Shown: in pieces, positions 26,695 to 33,411 of the stretch
Layout: each line of letters opens with the position of its first letter
How positions within the stretch are numbered: the first letter of the stretch is position 1
Assembly (NCBI GenBank): GCA_020350725.1
Contig: CP070719.1
Location: 1,583,865 to 1,647,864, forward strand
Length of the DNA stretch: 64,000 nt
Source: a bacterium
GTDB taxonomy: Bacteria > BMS3Abin14
Reading direction: 5' to 3'
Notes under the pieces: generated by a model
The model's input: the letters and a program-made list of their open reading frames with translations, nothing else
The model's database searches: none
What the model was told of the DNA's origin: nothing
Translations under genes and position numbers: made by a program

Positions 26695-26712
26695 GGTATA
26701 CTTATGTATACC
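26695..26712. promoter_or_regulatory. LexA box, Geobacter-type
   Basis: GGTATACTTATGTATACC, a perfect inverted repeat of 7-base arms with a 4-base centre. It matches 8 of the 9 fixed positions of the LexA site reported for Geobacter sulfurreducens, GGTT-N2-C-N4-G-N3-ACC (from memory). It lies 228 bases upstream of the lexA start codon. A smaller palindrome GGTACTTTATACC sits beside it at 26668-26680. Confidence 0.65.
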
Positions 26713-26900
26713 ACATGGGGTCTTAGAGGTAAAGAGGCATTCGGGTCGGCAAGGCCCTTTCGGTTTCTTTACAACGGACCCGTTAAGTGATAGAGTTTGG
26801 CATCAAAGCGTCAAGTAGGACTCAACGGTTACGGGAATCAGCCCCCGGCCGGCTCCCTCCGCGGGCAGACTCGTCCGGCGGTGTCTGTCCGGTGCCGGTG

Positions 26901-26914
26901 TTCCGCCGGCGGAA
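26901..26914. promoter_or_regulatory. 14-base palindrome in the smc leader
   Basis: TTCCGCCGGCGGAA is a perfect 14-base palindrome about 105 bases upstream of the smc start, in a GC-rich leader. It may be an operator or an RNA hairpin; no matching family comes to mind. Confidence 0.3.
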
Positions 26915-27019
26915 GCGACGGGCCGGGGCATGTGAAGGGGCTCCTCTTTCCGACGGGCGTAATCCCCTTTGCCGCACCGTCTGCACGGGCACGTTCGGGA
27001 GCATTGTCGAGAATATGTC

Positions 27020-30000
27020 ATGCGCTTGAAACGATTGGAGATACAGGGATTCAAGAGCTTCCCTGACCGGACCGTCTTCAAATTCCAGGCGGACGGCCTC
27101 ACGGCCATCGTCGGTCCGAACGGTTGCGGCAAGAGCAACATCGTGGACGCCGTCCGGTGGGCTCTCGGCGAACAGAGCGCCAAGCTGCTCCGTGGCCAGA
27201 CGATGGAGGACGTCATTTTCAACGGCAGTGACAGGCGCAAACCCCTCGGCATGGCCGAGGTTACCCTCCTTTTCGAGAACGACGGCGGCCTCAACGGGCA
27301 ATGGCGTGATTATTCTGAGATATCCATCAGCCGCCGTCTTTTCCGGACCGGCGAGAGTGATTATCTGATCAACGGTGTCCCGTGTCGCCTGAAGGATGTC
27401 CGTGAGCTTCTCGCCGACGCCGGCGGGAGCAGCAGGGGTTATTCCATCGTCGAACAGGGACGGATCTCGCTCCTTATCAATTCCAAACCCGAGGAGAAGA
27501 GAGCCCTCATCGAAGAGGCGGCGGGGGTCCTCAAGTACCGGATGAGGAGGCAGGAGGCGGAGCGCAAGCTGGAGAGGACCAGGCAGAATCTCCTCCGGGT
27601 AAGCGATATCATCCGCGAGGTCAAGCGACAGGTTGATTCCCTGAAACGGAGCGCGGCCAAAGCCCGCCGTTACCGAAGGCTCCGTGACGATCTCAACTCC
27701 CTGGTCCTGCGTGTCCGATACGAGGAATTTCAGGAATTAGGGGACAGCCTGTCCGGTCTCGAGGGTGAACTGGAGGAAAAGAGAGCCGCCATGGAGGGGA
27801 GGATGACGGCCCTCGCCGCCATGGAGGCCCGGGAGGAAGTCCTCAGGCTCGAACTGGCCGGTGGTGAGGAGAACATGACAAAAGCCTTCGAGGATGTCCG
27901 GTCCATTGAATCGGAGATCGCTCGCCTCGAGGGTGATATATCGGTAAGAGAAGGATCCGTCAGGTCCATCGAAGAGAGAATACACCGGCTCCTCGATGAC
28001 GAGAAAAATCTCCAGAGATTGGGGGAATCGGAGGAACACGAGCGGGTTCAGCTGGAACTGGAACTGGAATCCATCGAGGGAGAATACAGGAAATACAGCG
28101 AGGGGCTGGGATCGACATTGGAGGTCCTGGAGGGATCGGAGCGCGAGCTGGCTGAGATGCGCGAAAAAGTGGACGGAGCACGGAGGGGACTCTTTTCCCT
28201 CGGCACGGAGCGCTCCCGGCTCACTTCCGAGGTCGACTCCGGGAAGAAGGTGCTGGAGAGCATCCACAGGCGGAGGGGGGAGATCCTCTCGAGGGAGTCC
28301 TTTCTGGAAGAACGGATCCGGACGGCGCGGAGCGCCAGGGCCGAACGGGAGGACGAACTCGCCAAAGCCAGCGGCCAGAGGGAAGAGCAGCAGAGGACGA
28401 TCGATGATCTGAAGGCCTGTCTCGACTCCTCCAGGGCAGAGCTATCCCAGGTAGAGAGCCGGCTGGTGTCTCTGTCCGAGCAGATGGCCGAGTTCAGGGG
28501 ACTCCAGAGGACCCTGGCTGCGCTCGAGGACGAGATGGAGGGGTTCTCGGAGGGTGTGAGGGGGATCCTCAAGGAATACGCCGGATCCGGTGCCTCAGGC
28601 ATCCTCGGGGTGGTTGCCGATCACCTTCAGGTGCCGCAGAGGTTCGAAAAAGCTGCACTGGCCGTCCTCGGCGAGCGGCTCCAGCACGTCATTGTCGATC
28701 ATCCGGATAGCGGCCTGTCCGCAGTAGACTACCTCAAGGAACGGTCCAAGGGAAGGGGTGGTTTCATACCCAAGTCGCCCAGGACCAACGGCGGTGGAAA
28801 CGGGAGTCTGGCTGCGGTTCAGGAGGAGGGAGTCCTCGGTCCTCTGACGGACCTGGTGGATTTCTCCGAAGACCTGAACGGCGTGGGGGATTTTCTGCTC
28901 GGCCATGCCGTTGTCGTTGAGAGCCTGGACAAGGCCCTGCGGCTGTGGAGGTCGAGCGGCTTTGAAGGCACCCTGGTGACCCTCGACGGAGATGTGGTGG
29001 AGCCGACCGGTGTCATCACCGGGGGCAGCCTGGATGGAGGCGGCACCGAGATCCTATCGCGTAAGAGAAGGCTGAAGGAGGTCCGCGAGCTGTCTGCCTC
29101 GCTGGACGTGGAACTGGGATCCACCCGGGTCAGGAGGGACGACCTCAGGGAGAAGATCGCCTCCGATGAGGGGGAACTCGATGAAGCCCGCAGGCGGCTG
29201 CGTGAAGCTGAAAAGAGCTGTATCGATGGAGAGGGTTCCCTTGCCCTGTTGGAGAAGGAGGCCGTGCAGCTCGAGACATCGGTTGAGGACATCCGCACCG
29301 AGGCGAGAATGATCCAGGACGAGGCGGCCCAGACATCAAGACACATCCTGGAATGTCAGGAGAGGCTTGCGCGGCTGGCTGATGAGGAGGCTGCGACGCA
29401 GGAACGGCTCCAATCCCTCGAGGGGTCCCTCGGCGAACTGGAGGGGACACTCCAGGGGCTTCGCAGGGATGCCGAGGAGGCCCGCATCAAGGTCAATTCG
29501 ATCACCCTGAAGCGTGAGAGCTCGGAGAAAGCCCTCGAGGGGGCGAGGACGAGGTCCAGAGAGTTTGAGGAACGCAGGAGCCGAATGAGGGAGGAGATCG
29601 AGGATTCCAGGGCGAGGATCCTGCTCCATCGAGAGGAAATAGAAGCGGGCAGGACAGGTGTGGAGGAGGCCGCTGCGGAACTGGATGTCAGGAAGGAGCG
29701 GCTCGTAAGGTTGCGCGAGGAACAGGAACGGGCCCGGTCGGAAGCCGGCGAGGTAGCCGTTCAGGTCCGTGAGATGAGGCAGATCATCGGTATGATGAGG
29801 GATGAGGTGTCCAGGATCGATATCAGGATCCACGAGTTGAAAACCGAAAGGCAGGGGCTTCTGACAAGGGTCCAGGAGGAACACGGGCTCGATATCGCCT
29901 CGGTTTCAGCCGATCTCATCGGAGACCGGGAATACGACCGCCCTGAGGCGATGGAACGGATAGGCAGCCTCAGGCAGAAGATAGCGTCGCTGGGCGAGGT

Positions 30001-30592
30001 CAATCCAGGCGCCGTGGAGGAGTTCGAGGAGCTGAACCAGAGGTACGATTTCCTCACCGCCCAGAAGGACGACCTGGAAAGCTCCATAGAATCCCTGCAG
30101 AAGGCCATACGAAAGATCAACCGCAAGAGCAGGGAACGGTTCGTCAGTACCTTCAAGGAGGTCAATGAGAATTTCTCCCGCCTCTTCCCCGCCCTCTTCG
30201 AGGGGGGCAGCGGAGAGATGGTGCTTATCGACGAGAACGATCCCCTGAACACGGGGGTGGAGATCAACGTGAAGCCGCCCGGCAAGAAGCTCAGGAGCAT
30301 GCAGCTCCTCTCCGGCGGCGAGAAAGCTCTGGTCAGCCTGACCATGATCCTGTCCATGTTCCTGGTCAAACCCAGCCCTTTCTGCATCCTGGACGAGGTG
30401 GATGCCCCCCTGGACGACGACAATCTCAGCCATTTCGCCCGGATCGTCCAGGATCTGTCCCGGAAATACCAGGTCCTGGTGATCACCCACAACAAACTGA
30501 CCATGGAATCGGCCGACGTTCTATACGGCATCACCATGCGGGAGCCCGGAGTTTCCCAGGTGGTCTCCGTTCGCCTCAGGGACGTGGCCTGA
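27020..30592 (+). CDS. smc: Chromosome segregation ATPase SMC
   Basis: Condensin subunit that compacts and segregates the chromosome. The start is ATG 27020 (MRLKRLEIQGFKSF, the standard SMC beginning); the longer TTG-started frame from 26969 is not needed. 1190 residues. Walker A GPNGCGKSN at 32-40, two long coiled coils (about 170-500 and 670-1000) around the hinge domain (about 515-650, including GVRGILKEYAGSGASGILGVVADHL), then signature LLSGGEKALVSL and Walker B FCILDEVDAPLDD. The C-terminal stop overlaps the Roadblock gene start by one base. scpA and scpB are not in the window. Confidence 0.96.
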   Translation: MRLKRLEIQGFKSFPDRTVFKFQADGLTAIVGPNGCGKSNIVDAVRWALGEQSAKLLRGQTMEDVIFNGSDRRKPLGMAEVTLLFENDGGLNGQWRDYSEISISRRLFRTGESDYLINGVPCRLKDVRELLADAGGSSRGYSIVEQGRISLLINSKPEEKRALIEEAAGVLKYRMRRQEAERKLERTRQNLLRVSDIIREVKRQVDSLKRSAAKARRYRRLRDDLNSLVLRVRYEEFQELGDSLSGLEGELEEKRAAMEGRMTALAAMEAREEVLRLELAGGEENMTKAFEDVRSIESEIARLEGDISVREGSVRSIEERIHRLLDDEKNLQRLGESEEHERVQLELELESIEGEYRKYSEGLGSTLEVLEGSERELAEMREKVDGARRGLFSLGTERSRLTSEVDSGKKVLESIHRRRGEILSRESFLEERIRTARSARAEREDELAKASGQREEQQRTIDDLKACLDSSRAELSQVESRLVSLSEQMAEFRGLQRTLAALEDEMEGFSEGVRGILKEYAGSGASGILGVVADHLQVPQRFEKAALAVLGERLQHVIVDHPDSGLSAVDYLKERSKGRGGFIPKSPRTNGGGNGSLAAVQEEGVLGPLTDLVDFSEDLNGVGDFLLGHAVVVESLDKALRLWRSSGFEGTLVTLDGDVVEPTGVITGGSLDGGGTEILSRKRRLKEVRELSASLDVELGSTRVRRDDLREKIASDEGELDEARRRLREAEKSCIDGEGSLALLEKEAVQLETSVEDIRTEARMIQDEAAQTSRHILECQERLARLADEEAATQERLQSLEGSLGELEGTLQGLRRDAEEARIKVNSITLKRESSEKALEGARTRSREFEERRSRMREEIEDSRARILLHREEIEAGRTGVEEAAAELDVRKERLVRLREEQERARSEAGEVAVQVREMRQIIGMMRDEVSRIDIRIHELKTERQGLLTRVQEEHGLDIASVSADLIGDREYDRPEAMERIGSLRQKIASLGEVNPGAVEEFEELNQRYDFLTAQKDDLESSIESLQKAIRKINRKSRERFVSTFKEVNENFSRLFPALFEGGSGEMVLIDENDPLNTGVEINVKPPGKKLRSMQLLSGGEKALVSLTMILSMFLVKPSPFCILDEVDAPLDDDNLSHFARIVQDLSRKYQVLVITHNKLTMESADVLYGITMREPGVSQVVSVRLRDVA

Positions 30593-30954
30593 TGCCCTTT
30601 CGCCGGGAACTCGGAAAGATCGTCAGCAGGGCCTCGGGCGCCGTCGGGGCCGTCTTCGTGGACGACAACGGCGAGACCATCGACCAGTTCACGAGCAGGG
30701 GAGACCAGGAGGATATCCGCCTGGTGGGCGCCCACCAGGGTATCGTTCTCCGGGAACTGCTCCGGGTGGTCAACAGGGCGGGAAACGGTGACAGGCTTCA
30801 GGGTGTGTCCATAACCTCCCAGAACCACGTTTACTCGGTGGTCCCAGTCGATGAGGATAATTTCCTGGTTCTGGTGCAGGACCAGACCGGTCTCCCCTCG
30901 CAGGGTATGAGGGTCCTGGAGGAGGCGGTGGAGGAGATACGGGCGTTGATCTGA
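30592..30954 (+). CDS. Roadblock/LC7-domain protein (MglB-like)
   Basis: 120 residues forming one Roadblock fold: SRASGAVGAVFVDDNGETIDQF, GIVLRELLRVVNRAGNGDRLQGVSI (in pieces), then YSVVPVDEDNFLVLVQDQTGLPSQG and a C-terminal helix. The family serves as regulators of small Ras-like GTPases such as MglA in bacterial motility and polarity. No GTPase partner of that kind is in the window. Its start overlaps the smc stop (TGATG), so it is co-translated with SMC; whether it acts on chromosome or polarity functions is unknown. Confidence 0.78.
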   Translation: MPFRRELGKIVSRASGAVGAVFVDDNGETIDQFTSRGDQEDIRLVGAHQGIVLRELLRVVNRAGNGDRLQGVSITSQNHVYSVVPVDEDNFLVLVQDQTGLPSQGMRVLEEAVEEIRALI

Positions 30955-30962
30955 GGCCTACT

Positions 30963-31152
30963 CCCCGTGATTCGTGACTTCTGACTCGTGTAGTCAAATC
31001 GGGAACGTACTGAAGTATAAATCTCCGGCATTCGATCACCAAGGTAGAAATCCCCGACCGATAGAGGAACCACCCATTGCCTCGACTTCAGACGACAAGA
31101 GGGGAACGGGGACGCCCATCTCTCCGAAATACGAATCACGGATCACTCTCTT
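30963..31152. repeat. Short paired 7-bp arrays in the spacer before ftsY
   Basis: Left: cccgtga, ttcgtga, cttctga, ctcgtgt (30963-30995). Right, opposite sense: tctccga, aatacga, atcacgg, atcactc (31120-31152). GTGATTCGTG and its near complement TACGAATCACGG bracket about 125 bases without a gene. Confidence 0.55.
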
Positions 31153-31191
31153 TCAGGGGCTTATTCCCGCTTTCTTTTATAACCACATTCC

Positions 31192-32160
31192 ATGACCACT
31201 CCCGGCGATAAGGACAGATACCTGATCGGTCTCGACAGAAGCCGCAGTTCCCTGATGGGACGGTTTCGGTCCATCTTCGGCCAGGGGGCCCAGATCGGCC
31301 GGGACCAGTTGGAGGAGCTGGAGGAAGCCCTTATTCAGGCCGATGTCGGTATGGATTACACCGTTCGGATCGTCGAGGAACTTGGCCAGGTCCTCGGAAG
31401 ACAAAGAGCATGGACCCAGGAGGATATCAGGGGCTTCCTGACCGCCATCATTGCCAGGGCAGTGGGCGTGGGCGGGCGGAGGAGAGGCATGCTCTCCCTG
31501 TTGGAAGGCGATGCCGGTGGGGGTTCGCGGCAGGGAAAGGGAACCGAAGTCGTTCTCGTCGTGGGCGTGAATGGAACGGGCAAGACCACTACCATCGGCA
31601 AGCTGGCGCACCGTTTCCGGAAACGCGGTCTAAGGGTCCTTCTCGCGGCGGGGGACACCTACAGGGCTGCGGCGGAAGAACAGCTTGAGATCTGGGCCGA
31701 GCGATCGGGTTCCCTTTACCACCGCGGAAGCGAAGGGGCCGATCCGGCGAGTGTCGTCCACGACGCCCTCTCCATTGCTCTGTCCGGATCGGTGGACGTC
31801 GCCCTGGTGGATACGGCGGGAAGGCTTCACACCAAGGAACCGCTTATGAGGGAGCTGGCCAAGATCATGAAGGTCGCCTCGAGGGTGGTGGAGGGAGCCC
31901 CCCACGAGGTTGTCCTGGTCCTGGATGCGACAACGGGACAGAATGCTCTGGTCCAGGCCAGGACTTTCCTGGAGACCGTGGGAGTGACGGCGGTGATCCT
32001 CACGAAAATGGACGGGACGGCCAAGGGGGGGATCCTCATACCGATCGCCGGCGAACTGGGGCTACCGATCAGCTATGTCGGCCTGGGCGAGGGCCTTGAC
32101 GACCTGGTTCCCTTTGATCCGCAGGCCTACGCGGAGGCCTTGATCGGAGGGGATGATTAG
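31192..32160 (+). CDS. ftsY: Signal recognition particle receptor FtsY
   Basis: GTPase that receives SRP-ribosome complexes at the inner membrane. 322 residues. The N domain (residues 15-90) lacks the long acidic A domain of E. coli FtsY, as in many other bacteria. The G domain has GVNGTGKTTTIGK (125-137), GDTYRAAAEEQLEIWAE, DTAGRLHTK, TKMDGTAKGG, and the closing GLGEGLDDLVPFDPQAY. The start ATG 31192 has no clear ribosome binding site. Grouping with smc is common in bacteria. Confidence 0.95.
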   Translation: MTTPGDKDRYLIGLDRSRSSLMGRFRSIFGQGAQIGRDQLEELEEALIQADVGMDYTVRIVEELGQVLGRQRAWTQEDIRGFLTAIIARAVGVGGRRRGMLSLLEGDAGGGSRQGKGTEVVLVVGVNGTGKTTTIGKLAHRFRKRGLRVLLAAGDTYRAAAEEQLEIWAERSGSLYHRGSEGADPASVVHDALSIALSGSVDVALVDTAGRLHTKEPLMRELAKIMKVASRVVEGAPHEVVLVLDATTGQNALVQARTFLETVGVTAVILTKMDGTAKGGILIPIAGELGLPISYVGLGEGLDDLVPFDPQAYAEALIGGDD

Positions 32161-32171
32161 GGCTTCGGCAG

Positions 32172-32272
32172 ATCCAGAATCCAAAGTCCAAAAAGTTAAA
32201 ACCCATTGTACCTTGCATATAACGGCTCTAACTTTTTACTTTTACCTTTTCACTTTCCACTGATTCCCGGTT
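32172..32272. repeat. Paired inverted 7-bp arrays after ftsY
   Basis: Left: gatccag, aatccaa, agtccaa, aaagtta. Right: taacttt, ttacttt, taccttt, tcacttt, ccactga, ttcccgg. AAAAAGTTA on the left pairs with TAACTTTTT on the right, so the spacer could fold as a hairpin after ftsY. Confidence 0.7.
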
Positions 32273-32288
32273 TGACGTCGGGCGGTCG

Positions 32289-32417
32289 TCAATCGAATAT
32301 CCCCCCGCAGTGGGAGAGAAAAACGGCGATGAGGACCACAATGGCCACCAGGTAGAGCAGACAGCCGGTGGCCTCGAGGATCTTCCTGACGGTGTTTTTC
32401 GTGCCTTTTCCTCTCAC
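32289..32417 (-). CDS. Candidate small single-span membrane protein
   Basis: From a GTG at 32417 the frame encodes 42 residues: a basic start (RGKGTKNTVRKILEATG) followed by a clear membrane helix (CLLYLVAIVVLIAVFLS) and a short CGGIFD tail. The hydrophobic segment is hard to explain by chance, and a longer frame continues upstream to 32582. There is no good ribosome binding site, so the start is uncertain and the gene itself is tentative. Confidence 0.35.
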   Translation of the reverse strand: MRGKGTKNTVRKILEATGCLLYLVAIVVLIAVFLSHCGGIFD

Positions 32418-32651
32418 GGCGACCCATGCTAACAGAAAAACGGGGTCTGAACCATATCGTAAAATAGCGGCCGGTTTCATGTCGTCCCGGTGACAAATTG
32501 GGTCAGAAAATTTTTCCCGCTCCCCCGTTTCAGGAAAGGCAGACCCCTCGCTCCACCGGATCCCCGTCTCGGCAAACCACAAGAAAACCTATTTAGAATA
32601 GCTTGTTTAAGGCCCTCCCGAAGCAGTTTCCTGTGCCGTAATTGCCGGGAG

Positions 32652-32667
32652 GATTCTGCACAGAATC
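32652..32667. promoter_or_regulatory. 16-base palindrome upstream of the sigma54-like promoter
   Basis: GATTCTGCACAGAATC: perfect 7-base arms with centre CA, ending 12 bases before the -24 element described next. It is a good operator candidate for the two-CW gene. Confidence 0.35.
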
Positions 32668-32679
32668 AATAGGTTACAT

Positions 32680-32695
32680 TGGCAAATTATTTGCA
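32680..32695 (+). promoter_or_regulatory. Sigma54-type promoter for the two-CW gene
   Basis: TGGCA (32680-32684), 6 bases, TTGCA (32691-32695). The -24 GG and -12 GC dinucleotides are 10 bases apart as required, and the match to TGGCACG-N4-TTGCW is missing only two less conserved bases. The gene starts about 60 bases downstream. Confidence 0.55.
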
Positions 32696-32754
32696 ATCGA
32701 TAAGGTAAAGAAATAGCTGCCGTCAGGAATCGATCAGAAAGGGGGAGGTACTCG

Positions 32755-33072
32755 ATGAAGATGAACTGCTGGGAACACAAGAGATGCGGAAGAGAGCCGG
32801 AGGGCAGCAAGGTCCAGGAACTGGGTGTTTGCGCTGCCGCCGTGGAGAAAAGACTTGACGGAGTCCACGGAGGGATCAATGCAGGCCGGACCTGCTGGGT
32901 TGTTGCGGGCACCCTTTGCGGCGGTGAGGTACAGGGGACCTTCGCGGAAAAGATGGGGAACTGCCGAAAATGCGATTTCTATCAGGCCGTCTGGCACGAG
33001 GAGGTGGGAGACTTCGAGACGGTGAGCCAGCTCCATGAGCGGCTCATCCGAGCGAGGGTCGCAGCTTCCTGA
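32755..33072 (+). CDS. Two-CW domain cysteine-rich protein
   Basis: Soluble 105-residue protein with seven cysteines (residues 5, 11, 26, 47, 55, 70, 73) in the pattern MNCWEHKRCGREP ... GVCAAA ... GRTCWVVAGTLCGG ... GNCRKCDFY. This is the two-CW family, common in Deltaproteobacteria and often near signalling proteins; the cysteines probably bind metal, but no function is established that I know of. The ATG has a strong GGGGGAGG ribosome binding site, and a sigma54-type promoter lies upstream, which suggests regulated rather than constitutive expression. Confidence 0.82.
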   Translation: MKMNCWEHKRCGREPEGSKVQELGVCAAAVEKRLDGVHGGINAGRTCWVVAGTLCGGEVQGTFAEKMGNCRKCDFYQAVWHEEVGDFETVSQLHERLIRARVAAS

Positions 33073-33088
33073 AGGCCCCACCGCCCGG

Positions 33089-33117
33089 TTGACTTTTGAT
33101 AAGAAAAGAGTTACCAA
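33089..33117 (+). promoter_or_regulatory. Promoter for the tRNA gene
   Basis: TTGACT (33089-33094), a 17-base spacer, TACCAA (33112-33117). The predicted start site lies about 5 bases before the tRNA 5' end, so the tRNA probably has its own short transcript. The promoter is bracketed by CCGCCCG (33081-33087) and its complement CGGGCGG (33127-33133). Confidence 0.55.
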
Positions 33118-33128
33118 AATGGCCTTCG

Positions 33129-33205
33129 GGCGGTGTAGCTCAGGTGGTTAGAGCATGCGGCTCATATCCGCAGTGTCCGGGGTTCAAGTCCCTGCACCGC
33201 CACCA
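33129..33205 (+). tRNA. tRNA-Met (anticodon CAT, elongator type)
   Basis: Complete 77-base cloverleaf including encoded CCA. Acceptor arms GGCGGTG/CACCGCC pair fully; D arm GCTC/GAGC; anticodon arm TGCGG-CTCATAT-CCGCA with anticodon CAT; T arm CGGGG-TTCAAGT-CCCTG. The first acceptor pair is G-C and the anticodon stem lacks the three G-C pairs of initiator tRNA, so it is an elongator. CAT can also be the lysidine-modified tRNA-Ile2; overall sequence favours Met but this cannot be settled by eye. Confidence 0.93.
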
Positions 33206-33249
33206 CCCTAAAATAAAGGCCCTTTTCAGGGCCTTTTTTTTAGGGTGGT
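33202..33249. terminator. Long bidirectional terminator after the tRNA
   Basis: Core stem AAGGCCC/GGGCCTT with loop TTTTCA, followed by T8. Outside it, ACCACCCTAAAA and TTTTAGGGTGGT are also complementary, so the hairpin extends to the tRNA CCA end. It would stop transcription on both strands. Confidence 0.9.
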
Positions 33250-33411
33250 GCGCATCGGAGTATGGGAGGATCGGGGCGTCGGGCAAAGGGCTGGAGGGGA
33301 CGACCGAACCGCCCCTTGTTCAGAACTTTCCAGGTCGGATTAAATCCTTTCACCGATGCGCCGAAACGCCGCCACACCCTTACCTTGGATAGATCGCCCA
33401 GTTACTGCCGA

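Noticed and set aside
33242-33411. Possible structured RNA between the tRNA terminator and acnB
   Set aside because: GCGCATCGG (33250-33258) and CCGATGCGC (33353-33361) are complementary but 94 bases apart, with no further structure visible; insufficient to call.
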